The translations under genes were made by a program, and so were the position numbers. From assembly GCF_023051175.1 (NCBI RefSeq), contig NZ_JALKII010000003.1, positions 1 through 64,000 of the forward strand: DNA of 64,000 nt, written 5' to 3'. Numbering within the stretch: position 1 is the stretch's first letter; each line of letters begins with the position of its first letter. The notes under the pieces were generated by a model. It was not told the DNA's origin, did no database searches, and was given only the letters and a program-made list of their open reading frames with translations. The stretch is from Alcanivorax quisquiliarum. Lineage in GTDB: Bacteria; Pseudomonadota; Gammaproteobacteria; Pseudomonadales; Alcanivoracaceae. Shown in pieces: positions 1 to 8,073 of the stretch.

Positions 1-2
1 GC

Positions 3-365
3 CTCGCCGGCATGGGCGCCGGTGCCGGCAACGCGCCCCTGGAAGTTTTCATCGCCGCCGCCGAACGGCTCGGCTGGGATCACGGCACCGATCTCTACAC
101 CTTGATGGACGCCGCCGACGACATCGTGCGGCCGCTACAGGATCGCCCGGTGCGAGTGGATCGCGAAACGCTGGCACTGGGTTATGCCGGGGTCTACTCC
201 AGCTTTTTGCGCCATGCGGAAGTGGCGGCCGACAAGTATGGCCTGAAGACGGTGGACATTCTGGTCGAGCTGGGCCGGCGCCGCATGGTCGGTGGCCAGG
301 AAGACATGATTGTGGATGTGGCGCTGGACATGCTCAGCCGCCAGAACGCCGCCAAAGCCGGCTAA
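3..365 (+). CDS. dmpG: 4-hydroxy-2-oxovalerate aldolase, C-terminal part (5' end outside the window)
   Basis: The window opens inside this gene; the frame is open from base 3 to a TAA at 363-365. The visible part starts with a glycine-rich [10 protein letters not shown] segment, followed by the helical C-terminal region ending near VDVALDML, characteristic of the DmpG/BphI aldolase. This enzyme splits 4-hydroxy-2-oxovalerate (or its homologues) into pyruvate and an aldehyde, which is channelled to an acylating aldehyde dehydrogenase. It is the last carbon-cleaving step of meta-cleavage pathways. The next gene follows after 20 bases, so it belongs to the same operon. The N-terminal metal-binding part is not visible. 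The family call is firm. Confidence 0.9.
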   Translation, partial: LAGMGAGAGNAPLEVFIAAAERLGWDHGTDLYTLMDAADDIVRPLQDRPVRVDRETLALGYAGVYSSFLRHAEVAADKYGLKTVDILVELGRRRMVGGQEDMIVDVALDMLSRQNAAKAG

Positions 366-385
366 TTCAGCAACAGGAGAACAGC

Positions 386-616
386 ATGCCGTTATTGCAG
401 GTCACGCTGACCCAAGGGCGCACCCCGGAACAGATCGAGAATGTGATTGCTGCGCTCACCGACACGCTGGTCAGCACTCTCGGTGTGAAGCAGGAATCCG
501 TGCGCGTCGTCATTCAGGAAGTGGCGAAAACCCACTTCGGCAGCGCCGGCATGTCCCTTGCCCGCCGCGACGGCAAGCCCGAAGGGCACACAGAGAACAA
601 TGGAGAGCAGCAATGA
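386..616 (+). CDS. 4-oxalocrotonate tautomerase family protein
   Basis: This is a 76-residue protein. After removal of the initiator Met it begins with proline, the catalytic base of the tautomerase superfamily. Counting from that Pro1, the other 4-OT active-site residues are in place: Arg11, Arg39 and Phe50. In meta-cleavage pathways the enzyme ketonises 2-hydroxymuconate to 2-oxo-3-hexenedioate in the oxalocrotonate branch. A Shine-Dalgarno AGGAGA lies 8 bases upstream of the start. The stop overlaps the start of the hydrolase gene, so translation is probably coupled. It is slightly longer at the C-terminus than the classical 62-residue enzyme. Equivalent genes are named dmpI, xylH or praC. 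Confidence 0.88.
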   Translation: MPLLQVTLTQGRTPEQIENVIAALTDTLVSTLGVKQESVRVVIQEVAKTHFGSAGMSLARRDGKPEGHTENNGEQQ

Positions 617-1458
617 GCGTCGCACCGCAAAATACTGAAAACCCCGAAATCGGCCAGCGCATTCGCGCCGCCGGCATCGAAACGAATTATCACGATCAGG
701 GCCAGGACACCGGCACTCCCCTGCTGCTGCTGCACGGTTCCGGGCCTGGCGTTACCGCGTGGGCCAACTGGCGCCTGAATATTCCCGTGCTGGCGATGAA
801 CCGCCGTGTTGTCGCGCCTGACATGGTCGGCTTTGGCTACACCGAGCGACCTGAAAATATCCGCTATAACCTGGATACCTGGGTTGAGCACGCCGTTGGT
901 TTTCTTGATGCGCTGGATATCGGCCAGGCCGATCTGGTGGGCAACTCTTACGGTGGCGCGCTGGCGCTGGCATTGACCATTCGCCATCCGCAGCGCGTGC
1001 GGCGGCTGGTGCTGATGGGCGCCGCCGGTGTGCCCTTCGAGCTGACCGAGGGCCTCGACAAGGTCTGGGGCTACACCCCTTCCGTCGCCAACATGCGCAC
1101 CTTGATGGATGCGTTCGCGTTTGATCGTTCGCTGATCAGCGACGAGCTGGCCGAGCTGCGCTACCGCGCCAGTGTGCGGCCGGGTTATCAGGAATCCTTC
1201 GCCCAGATGTTCCCCGCACCACGCCAGCGCTGGGTCGATGCGCTGGCCAGCGATGAGCAGGATATCCGGGCCATCGAGCAGGAAACATTGATTCTGCATG
1301 GCCGCGAAGATCGCATCGTGCCGCCGGTAACCTCGGAAACCCTGTTTTCCCTGCTGCCCCGAGCGCAACTGCACATGTTCGGCCAGTGTGGGCACTGGAC
1401 CCAGATTGAGCACGCTGCTCGCTTCAACACCCTGGTCACCAACTTCCTGGATGAATGA
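613..1458 (+). CDS. Meta-cleavage-product hydrolase (alpha/beta hydrolase, DmpD/XylF type)
   Basis: This 281-residue alpha/beta-fold hydrolase has an oxyanion-hole motif HGSGPG at residues 41-46, a nucleophile elbow GNSYGG with Ser112, Asp233 in the segment HGREDR, and His261 in CGHWTQ. The family hydrolyses the C-C bond of ring-fission products such as 2-hydroxymuconic semialdehyde, giving 2-hydroxypenta-2,4-dienoate plus an acid. The start at 613 overlaps the tautomerase stop (ATGA). An in-frame upstream extension exists but has no sensible start. A hydrolase beside a tautomerase implies that both branches of meta-cleavage metabolism may run, or that ring substituents are handled. Substrate length cannot be predicted. 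Confidence 0.9.
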   Translation: MSVAPQNTENPEIGQRIRAAGIETNYHDQGQDTGTPLLLLHGSGPGVTAWANWRLNIPVLAMNRRVVAPDMVGFGYTERPENIRYNLDTWVEHAVGFLDALDIGQADLVGNSYGGALALALTIRHPQRVRRLVLMGAAGVPFELTEGLDKVWGYTPSVANMRTLMDAFAFDRSLISDELAELRYRASVRPGYQESFAQMFPAPRQRWVDALASDEQDIRAIEQETLILHGREDRIVPPVTSETLFSLLPRAQLHMFGQCGHWTQIEHAARFNTLVTNFLDE

Positions 1459-1507
1459 CATGCCAGCTTTGCCTGGCAGCAAGACAAGCAGTAACGAGGA
1501 TACCACT

Positions 1508-2812
1508 ATGACAACTTTGATCCCCATCGGCCGCGATTACGAGTCGCTGGTGCAGGAAGACCGCGTACACAGCGCGGTATTTACCGATGAAGAAATCTTT
1601 CAGGATGAACTGGAACGTATTTTTCACCGCACCTGGGTTTTTGCGCTACACGAAAGTGAAATCCCCAACGCCGGCGACTTCAAACGGCTGCAACTGGGCC
1701 GCTACCCGGTCATTGCCACGCGCGACGAGGAGGGTGGCCTCCACTTGCTGATCAACCGTTGCCGCCATCGCGGTGCGCAAGTATGTGAGTCCAACCACGG
1801 CAATACCCGCCGCTTTCAGTGCTGGTATCACGGCTGGACGTACGATTGTCGTGGTGATCTGGTGGGCCTGACCGGGCCTGAAGGGTACGACGAAAATTTT
1901 GATCCCACGCAGCACGGTTTGACGCCGGTACCGCGTGTGGAAAGTTACCGTGGTTTTGTTTTCGCCAGCTTTGCCAAGGAGGGCATGTCTCTTTCCGATT
2001 ACCTCGGCCCGACAAAACCCTATATCGACATCATGGTCGATGCTTCACCGACCGGTGAGCTGGAAGTCAAACCCAACGTGCTCAACCGCACCCGTTATCG
2101 CGGCAACTGGAAGCAGGTGGGCATGGACGGTTATCACCCGCATTACGTGCACATGTCAGTGTTCAAGATCTTCAGCAAACGCGAAAGCACTACCGGCTCT
2201 GCGGTGGGCGCATTGCAACTGGAAGATCCTTTTTCAGATGCCTCGACCAGCCGCACCCGTGGTTTCCCCAACGGCCATGCCGCGCTGGATTTCCGTGAGC
2301 AGCGTCAGCCCCATGCCGACAACGCCATCGCCGAACTGCGGCAGAGCGAAGATGGCGCGCGCTATGTGGACGACATGATCAAGGCATACGGCGAAGAACG
2401 TGCCCGTGACCTGATTGCCTGGCACGGCGACCCGCATCTCGGCATCTTCCCGAACCTGCAACTGATCCACGGCCATGTGCGAGTAGTGGTGCCGATCGGC
2501 CCTGGCGAAACCGAAGTGCAGATGTACCCGGTATTTCTGAAAGGTGTAGAGCCATCGATCAATGAAAAACGACTGCGCTCCCACGAGGCTTTCTATGGGC
2601 CGGCGGCCGCTGGTTCGCCGGACGACGCGGAGATCTTCGAGCGCACACAGCGCGGCCTGATCGCCGATATTGATCCCTGGGTTCCGCTGGCGCGCGGCAT
2701 GCATCGTGAACAGGTTGATGAAGACGGCTCGGTAGTCGCCTACATCAGCGACGAGATCACGCAGCGTGCGCAAATGAAAGAGTGGAAAAAACTGATGACC
2801 GCCAAGAAGTGA
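1508..2812 (+). CDS. Aromatic ring-hydroxylating dioxygenase, alpha (Rieske oxygenase) subunit
   Basis: A 434-residue catalytic subunit. The Rieske [2Fe-2S] centre is formed by Cys85, His87, Cys105 and His108 (CRHRG then CWYHGW). The mononuclear iron site has the family pattern Asp207-x2-His210-x4-His215, with Asp372 or Asp373 the likely carboxylate ligand near the C-terminus. It inserts both atoms of O2 into an aromatic ring, giving a cis-dihydrodiol. The nearest family by feel is the benzoate/toluate type (BenA/XylX), but the substrate is not readable. The start at 1508 follows an AACGAGGA ribosome site. A beta subunit follows after 16 bases. Electrons probably come from the ferredoxin and reductase at 10802-12170. 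Confidence 0.93.
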   Translation: MTTLIPIGRDYESLVQEDRVHSAVFTDEEIFQDELERIFHRTWVFALHESEIPNAGDFKRLQLGRYPVIATRDEEGGLHLLINRCRHRGAQVCESNHGNTRRFQCWYHGWTYDCRGDLVGLTGPEGYDENFDPTQHGLTPVPRVESYRGFVFASFAKEGMSLSDYLGPTKPYIDIMVDASPTGELEVKPNVLNRTRYRGNWKQVGMDGYHPHYVHMSVFKIFSKRESTTGSAVGALQLEDPFSDASTSRTRGFPNGHAALDFREQRQPHADNAIAELRQSEDGARYVDDMIKAYGEERARDLIAWHGDPHLGIFPNLQLIHGHVRVVVPIGPGETEVQMYPVFLKGVEPSINEKRLRSHEAFYGPAAAGSPDDAEIFERTQRGLIADIDPWVPLARGMHREQVDEDGSVVAYISDEITQRAQMKEWKKLMTAKK

Positions 2813-2828
2813 GGGGAGATTACACAGC

Positions 2829-3359
2829 ATGACTCAGCAGCTTATACAGGCGGCACCTGAAGTGATCCGGCAAGGTCTTGTGGATACCGGCACCCAGCAG
2901 CGCCTGGAGCGGTTCCTGGCTCTGGAAGCGGCCTTGATGGACAACCACGAATATGACCGCTGGATGGCCTTGTGGCACGGCGATGACGTGCTCTACTGGG
3001 TCCCGTGCAACAGCGACGATCAGGACCCGTCCACCGGCATCGCCATTATTTATGACGACCGCTCCAGATTGCTGGAACGCATGATGCGCCTGAAAGACAA
3101 GACCGCACATGCCTACCGCCCGCTGGCAAAACTGGTGCGCAGCATGTCCGGCATCGTGCCGGTGGCCGTGGAAGGTAACGAGATTGAAGTGGTCGCCACC
3201 TTCGTGCTCGGTGAAACACGAGTAGGTGTCCAGAATATCTGGATGGGCAGAACCATCCACCGTCTGGTGGATACCGATGACGGCTTGCGCATTCGCAGTA
3301 AAAAAGTCCTGTTACTGAATAACGACGATGCAATGCCGAACCTGACGTTTCTGGTGTAA
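2829..3359 (+). CDS. Aromatic ring-hydroxylating dioxygenase, beta subunit
   Basis: A 176-residue small subunit of the ring-hydroxylating dioxygenase beta family (NTF2-like fold). The segment around residues 39-58 with paired Trp and Asp residues and the C-terminal RSKKVLLLNND region are typical. It has a structural role in the alpha3-beta3 oxygenase and can influence substrate range. It starts 16 bases after the alpha gene behind a GGGGAG ribosome site. In the family it acts in the cytoplasm with the preceding subunit. A 159-base gap with a hairpin follows before the transporter genes. Confidence 0.92.
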   Translation: MTQQLIQAAPEVIRQGLVDTGTQQRLERFLALEAALMDNHEYDRWMALWHGDDVLYWVPCNSDDQDPSTGIAIIYDDRSRLLERMMRLKDKTAHAYRPLAKLVRSMSGIVPVAVEGNEIEVVATFVLGETRVGVQNIWMGRTIHRLVDTDDGLRIRSKKVLLLNNDDAMPNLTFLV

Positions 3360-3379
3360 TCCAAGTTGATGGAAACGGA

Positions 3380-3395
3380 GTGCCCGCACGGGCAC
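3380..3395 (+). other. Intercistronic hairpin between dioxygenase and transporter genes
   Basis: A perfect inverted repeat GTGCCCG/CGGGCAC with a 2-base spacer lies 20 bases after the beta-subunit stop. No T-run follows, so it is more likely an mRNA-stabilising or processing hairpin than a terminator. It could also be an operator palindrome. Confidence 0.4.
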
Positions 3396-3518
3396 CCCGT
3401 CGCAGAAGGAGTTGCCACGGCGCTGCCCGCTCAGGCAGCACTGGAGGAAAAAGGCGACGGGCCGGAGCGCTCGCCGATCAATTTATACAACAAACGGCAT
3501 ATAAGAAGGAGAAACACC

Positions 3519-4553
3519 ATGTACCTTGCGCTACAGCGGCGACGCCGCACATTGATTCCGGGGCTGCTTGGCAGTTTATTGTTGGCGCTTGGCGGTGTCG
3601 TACACGCCGCCGAAGTCAAACCTGGCCCTGTAAATGTCACCATCGCAGGCTACTCGTCCGGCGGCCAGGTCACCGTCTTCGGTGAAGGCGTTGTCGATGC
3701 AGTACGCCGCGCCTACGCGGGCTCAAGCATCATTTACGAGCCAGGCAACCCGGCAGGCGCGCTGGAACATCTGCGCAACAGCCGCCGTCCATTTGCACTG
3801 GAAAGCATGATCGAGCCTCGCATGGCCTATGAAGGCCGTGCGCCATTTCGCGCTGCGTACCCGGAGGGCAGCATCACCGGCGTGCTCAACGGTGCGCCGG
3901 ATGTGTTCGCCCTGAAGGTGTACGCCCGCCGAGCATTTCTGGAAGAGCATGGCATCAAGACCTTCGATGATCTGATCAAGAAAGAGGTCCCCATGCGTGT
4001 GTCAATCAACCAGCCGGGCAACCTCTGGGCACGAGAGCATGTTCGCGCACTGCTGGCGTATTACGACAAGACCATGGAAGACATCGAATCCTGGGGCGGC
4101 CGCCTGGTGCCTCAGCCCACTGGCGCCTCCAACGATCTGATGCGTGACGGTCGCCTTGATGTGGTCATCACTGGTGGCGCGACGCCTTCGGGCGCGATCG
4201 TGGAACTGGGCAGCGTGCAGGATATTGCCTTTATTCCGCTTTCTCGCGAGCACTCGGATTACGTTGCCAAAGAACTTGGCGTGCAGCCGGGTGTCATTCC
4301 GGCAAACAGCTATTCCTTCCAGTCTGAAGAGCTCCATGTGCCCTACACCAGCTTCCTGATTGTGGCCGGGCCCTCCGCAAGTTTCGACGATGCCTACAAG
4401 CTCGCCAAGGCCATGTACGACCAGATGGAGCGTTACCGCTCGCTGCATCCGGCACTGGCCCAGGCATCGCGGGAGCGCCTGGCTGATGTGGGCGCCCTGC
4501 CGCTGCACCCCGGTGCGCAAGCCTTCTATCGCGAGGTCGGCCTGATCGAGTAA
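3519..4553 (+). CDS. TAXI-family TRAP transporter solute-binding protein
   Basis: A 344-residue periplasmic binding protein of the TAXI class (TRAP transporter, tripartite tricarboxylate-like). It has a signal peptide of about 30 residues: a basic run of arginines, a hydrophobic core, and a cut near VVHAA. The mature protein starts with a strand-forming VNVTIAGYSSGG segment, and the body carries the family's NGAPDVFALKV and GGATPSGAIVEL segments. The start at 3519 is chosen because a strong AGAAGGAG site precedes it and the signal peptide follows directly; the frame is open upstream without a good site. It should deliver an organic acid to the fused permease at 6106. Placement inside the dioxygenase cluster suggests an aromatic acid ligand. 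That substrate is an inference. Confidence 0.88.
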   Translation: MYLALQRRRRTLIPGLLGSLLLALGGVVHAAEVKPGPVNVTIAGYSSGGQVTVFGEGVVDAVRRAYAGSSIIYEPGNPAGALEHLRNSRRPFALESMIEPRMAYEGRAPFRAAYPEGSITGVLNGAPDVFALKVYARRAFLEEHGIKTFDDLIKKEVPMRVSINQPGNLWAREHVRALLAYYDKTMEDIESWGGRLVPQPTGASNDLMRDGRLDVVITGGATPSGAIVELGSVQDIAFIPLSREHSDYVAKELGVQPGVIPANSYSFQSEELHVPYTSFLIVAGPSASFDDAYKLAKAMYDQMERYRSLHPALAQASRERLADVGALPLHPGAQAFYREVGLIE

Positions 4554-4575
4554 CACCCTACGGCTACGCCGGTAC

Positions 4576-4604
4576 CCCTGCCTCGGCAGGGCCCGGCATG
4601 CCGG
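4576..4604 (+). other. Double palindrome upstream of the porin gene
   Basis: Two perfect palindromes lie back to back in the 116-base gap after the TAXI gene: CCCTGCC-TC-GGCAGGG (4576-4591) and CCGGCATGCCGG (4593-4604). An A+T-rich leader of about 60 bases follows before the porin start. This is compatible with an attenuator, or with RNA processing that adjusts porin expression apart from its neighbours. No T-run is present. Confidence 0.4.
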
Positions 4605-4669
4605 ACACTTTGGTTTTAATGAATATCAAGACTGAATCTCATTATTTAAGAATGACAAAGGGATCTATC

Positions 4670-5986
4670 ATGAAGAACAATACTCGCCTGCGTTACAACA
4701 TATCTCGCACCGCCCTGCTTGCCAGCGGCCTGCTGTTTGCCGGCACGCCCGCTTTTGCCCAGCAATCCGATGCGGATCTGGCCGAGCGTGTGCGGCTGCT
4801 GGAAGAGCGCCTTGGCAGCGCTTCCGCCAACGACGTTACTGCGCAACAGCGCGGCGGCCGCATTCAGTTCAGCAGTGCCGACGGCAATTTCACCGCCCGC
4901 GTGGGCGGGCGGCTGCTGCTCGACAGCGCCTGGTATGACGAAGATGTTTCTGCGATGGGTGAAGGCAGCAAGTTCCGTCAGGCACGCCTGGAAGCCAGTG
5001 GCACGCTGTATCGCCACTGGTCTTATGTCTTCCAGTATGATTTCACCGGCTCGGCGGAAGATGGCATCAAGGATGCTTATCTGCGGTACAACAATCTGAA
5101 AGTAGCTGATCTGCCTGTCATCCTCAGCCTGGGCAATCAGTTCTTGCCGTTCGGCTACCTCGGCCAGCAAAGCCCTAAATACACCATGTTCATGGAGCAG
5201 AGCACCGCCAGCCTGGTGCTGGGTGCCGGTGAGCGCCGCCTGGGTTTGCGTGCCGATGTGCTCGGTGACCGCTGGCGCTGGAGCACCGCCGTAGCACGCG
5301 CTCCGCTGGGCTCTCGTGCCACCGACAGCAACCTGGATGATCCGGTGGATATCGCTACCCAGATCACCTATTCGCCGATTCAGGAAAAAGGCCACGTGCT
5401 GATGGTCGGCGCGTCGTTCCGCGACCAGTCTTCCAAAGGCTCCGATACCCATCGGCTGCGTGCCCGGCCACAAACTCACCTGAGCCCGTTCCGACCGGTC
5501 GATACAGCGGCCTTCACGTCCGATGGCTTTAACGCGGCTGGTGCGCAACTGGTCTACCAGAATGGCCCGTTCGAGCTGGAGGCGGAATATCTGCAACAGA
5601 AATATGACGCCATCCAGGGCGGACCTGCTGACGGCGAGAAACCGGAGTTCACCGGCGGTTATGTCAATGCCGGGTTCTTCCTGACCGGGGAATCCCGTGC
5701 CTATGACCCGCGTTTCAACGTATTCGGCGCACCGACTCCGGCGCGCCCGTTGAGCGCAGGTGGTGCCGGTGCCTGGCAATTGGCGGCCAGCTACAGCACG
5801 CTGGATCTGACCGACGAAAGCATTGATGGCGGCCGTATCGATATGGCTGCGGTGGCGCTGAACTGGTACCCGGAACAACGCCTGCGTTTCTCGCTCGAGT
5901 ACGGCACTGTGCTGGAAGTAGATGGCGGCCCGTTCGACGGGGATGAGCCGTCCTTTGTACAGGCCCGCGCACAGGTAGAATGGTAA
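4670..5986 (+). CDS. Outer-membrane porin, OprO/OprP-like (phosphate-selective porin superfamily)
   Basis: A 438-residue protein with an N-terminal signal peptide (cut near AFAQQ, about residue 28). A short coiled-coil segment ADLAERVRLLEERLG comes next, then many alternating-residue beta strands. The protein ends in an aromatic residue (VEW), as outer-membrane barrels do. The N-terminal coiled coil and the FTARVGGRLLLDSAWYDED segment are typical of the OprO/OprP family. In this setting it probably admits the aromatic acid through the outer membrane rather than phosphate; that is inference. The start at 4670 is the Met that begins a proper signal peptide and follows AAAGGGA. Upstream in-frame Mets exist at 4598 and 4652. 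Confidence 0.8.
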   Translation: MKNNTRLRYNISRTALLASGLLFAGTPAFAQQSDADLAERVRLLEERLGSASANDVTAQQRGGRIQFSSADGNFTARVGGRLLLDSAWYDEDVSAMGEGSKFRQARLEASGTLYRHWSYVFQYDFTGSAEDGIKDAYLRYNNLKVADLPVILSLGNQFLPFGYLGQQSPKYTMFMEQSTASLVLGAGERRLGLRADVLGDRWRWSTAVARAPLGSRATDSNLDDPVDIATQITYSPIQEKGHVLMVGASFRDQSSKGSDTHRLRARPQTHLSPFRPVDTAAFTSDGFNAAGAQLVYQNGPFELEAEYLQQKYDAIQGGPADGEKPEFTGGYVNAGFFLTGESRAYDPRFNVFGAPTPARPLSAGGAGAWQLAASYSTLDLTDESIDGGRIDMAAVALNWYPEQRLRFSLEYGTVLEVDGGPFDGDEPSFVQARAQVEW

Positions 5987-6014
5987 TCGCGCCGGTCTGA
6001 TCGACCTGAACCGG

Positions 6015-6042
6015 AGCGGGTCCGCAACACGATGGGCCCGCT
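6015..6042 (+). terminator. Hairpin after the porin gene, possible attenuator
   Basis: A 9-bp stem AGCGGGTCC/GGGCCCGCT (one G-U pair) with a 10-base loop, followed by TCTCT. It begins 29 bases after the porin stop. The T-tract is weak, so it may only reduce read-through into the TRAP permease. Confidence 0.45.
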
Positions 6043-6105
6043 TCTCTGACCGCACGCCCCACGGCACAACCGTGTGGCGTGCAAGCGCCACCCAACAGGT
6101 GTGTT

Positions 6106-8070
6106 ATGCATTACATCAAACGCGCATTCTGGCTGCTGTTTCAGATGGGCAACAAACTACCCATTACTCGCAGCAAATACATCTTCTTTGCCTTGCTGGC
6201 AGTGCCGCTCACGGTATTCGAGGTCTGGTACGCGCTGGCGGGGGAGTTCGGCCGTCTGGAGCTGGCGATTGTATTCATCGTGCCGATGTATGTGATCGCG
6301 TTTCTTGGTTTCAGTTACGCGCCGGATGTTCACCGCAGTACCCCCTTTGATTACTTGCTCTCCGCGCTTTCGTTACTCGGCGGGCTTTACCTGATTTCCC
6401 AGATGGGCCGATATCATGACTGGATCAGCGGCCTGAGCTATTTTGAATTGCCCGATCTTATCGTGGCGGGCCTGTACTTTGTCCTCACGCTGGAGTTATT
6501 GAGGCGCTGTGTCGGACCCGGTATTTCTGTCGTCGTCTGGATACTGATTGTCTATGCACTGTTTGGCGATCACCTGTCAGGCTTTTTTGGCCATCGGGGC
6601 CTGGAGTGGGATTACCTGCTGGAAGGGCTGATTGTCACGCCCCATGACGGCGGACTGTTCTCCGCGCCGGTGCAAGTTGCTGCAGTCTATGCGTTCCTGT
6701 TTGTCACCTTCGGCAAGTTTCTCGAAAAAAGTGGTGGTGGCGAATTCTTCTTCAATCTGGCCGCTTTGTTGGCCGGCCGTGCCCGTGGCGGCTCGGCTAA
6801 AATCTCGGTGACTGCCAGCGGTCTGTTCGGCATGATCTCCGGCAGCCCCGCTGCCGACGTGATGACCACCGGCCCGATCACCATTCCGATGATGAAGCGC
6901 ACCGGCTATACCGGCCGCTACGCTGCGGCGGTGGAGGCAGTGTCTTCGACTGGTGGTGCACTGCTGCCACCCATCATGGGCGCCGTGGTATTCCTGATGG
7001 TGGAGTTTACCGGCATCGCCTATGGCGAAATCCTGGTCGCCATCCTGGCCTCGTCACTGCTCTACTACGCTGCTATCTACGCGCAAGTGCATTGCTATTC
7101 CTGCAAGAACGACGCCGGCAAGATCGACAGCAGCATGATTCCCTCCGTCTGGACAGTGCTGCGCACTGGCTGGATATTTGTCGTGCCGATGACAATCCTG
7201 GTTTACTACATGTTCCAGGGTTACACGCCCGCTCTGGCGGCGACCTTCGGTTTGCTGTCCGTGTTGGCCGCCAGCTGGATCAGCTTCCGTAATCGCATCA
7301 ATGCCAAGCGTTTCATCGAAGGCTGCGTGGAAGTATGCACTGCATTGTCGCCATTGATCGCGGCAGTAGCTGGCGCCGGCATCCTGATGATGGGCCTGAA
7401 CATGACTGGCCTGGCATCCAAACTGGCTGCACTGATCTTCAGTATTGCCGAAGCCAACATGCTGCTGGCGCTGTTGCTGGCCGCCGTGGTGACGATCATC
7501 TGTGCCATGGGCATGCCGGTTGTAGCGGTGTATTCGCTGGTGGCGGTCATGATTGCGCCGGCGCTGGTGGAAGCCGGCCTCACCGTCATGCAGGCGCATC
7601 TTTTCCTGATTTTCTACGCCGTGACTTCGTACATCACGCCGCCGGTTGCTGTCGCCGCTTATGTCGCCAGTAGTATCGCCGACGAAGCGCCGGTGGGCGT
7701 GGCGGTGCGTGCCGTGCAGATCGGGATTGCCGCCTTCCTGATGCCGTTCGCCTTCGTCTATAACCCAGGCATGCTGCTGATCGGTGAGTGGCCAGTGATT
7801 GCCTTTGAGATCACCAAGGTCACCCTCGGCGTGCTGATCCTCGCTACCGCTCTCGAAGGCTGGTACTACGGCAATCTCAATCGCTGGATGCGTGGCCTGA
7901 TGATCGCCACCAGCTTGCTCGCTTTCTCTGCCTGGCACGTGCCCGGCGTGATCCTGCTGGCGCTGGTCGGCGGCTATCTGCTCTCGCGTCGCCTGTTTCC
8001 GAAACTGCACCAGCGTGAGCCCGCCGCCACGCCCGTGCCCGCGACAGTAAAAACCAGCACCGGAGACTGA
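6106..8070 (+). CDS. TRAP transporter fused permease (4TM/12TM, DctQM type)
   Basis: A 654-residue integral membrane protein with about 16-18 hydrophobic segments, the length typical of fused permeases that pair with TAXI binding proteins. The conserved DctM-like segment with GMISGSPAADV followed by MMKRTGYTG sits near residues 245-270. It imports the solute captured by the TAXI protein, driven by an ion gradient. The start at 6106 (MHYIKRAFW) follows ACAGG; a GTG at 6079 would add nine residues. The next gene starts 3 bases after the stop, so translation is coupled to the extradiol dioxygenase. Unusually, the porin gene separates it from its binding protein. Confidence 0.9.
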   Translation: MHYIKRAFWLLFQMGNKLPITRSKYIFFALLAVPLTVFEVWYALAGEFGRLELAIVFIVPMYVIAFLGFSYAPDVHRSTPFDYLLSALSLLGGLYLISQMGRYHDWISGLSYFELPDLIVAGLYFVLTLELLRRCVGPGISVVVWILIVYALFGDHLSGFFGHRGLEWDYLLEGLIVTPHDGGLFSAPVQVAAVYAFLFVTFGKFLEKSGGGEFFFNLAALLAGRARGGSAKISVTASGLFGMISGSPAADVMTTGPITIPMMKRTGYTGRYAAAVEAVSSTGGALLPPIMGAVVFLMVEFTGIAYGEILVAILASSLLYYAAIYAQVHCYSCKNDAGKIDSSMIPSVWTVLRTGWIFVVPMTILVYYMFQGYTPALAATFGLLSVLAASWISFRNRINAKRFIEGCVEVCTALSPLIAAVAGAGILMMGLNMTGLASKLAALIFSIAEANMLLALLLAAVVTIICAMGMPVVAVYSLVAVMIAPALVEAGLTVMQAHLFLIFYAVTSYITPPVAVAAYVASSIADEAPVGVAVRAVQIGIAAFLMPFAFVYNPGMLLIGEWPVIAFEITKVTLGVLILATALEGWYYGNLNRWMRGLMIATSLLAFSAWHVPGVILLALVGGYLLSRRLFPKLHQREPAATPVPATVKTSTGD

Positions 8071-8073
8071 ACG

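Noticed and set aside
514-1527. Long minus-strand open frame (337 codons)
   Set aside because: It lies opposite the hydrolase gene and part of the tautomerase gene, which have catalytic residues and ribosome sites. Its translation has no domain pattern.
4646-6091. Minus-strand open frame of 481 codons
   Set aside because: It is antisense to the porin gene, which has a signal peptide and barrel pattern. Frames of this kind are common opposite G+C-rich genes.
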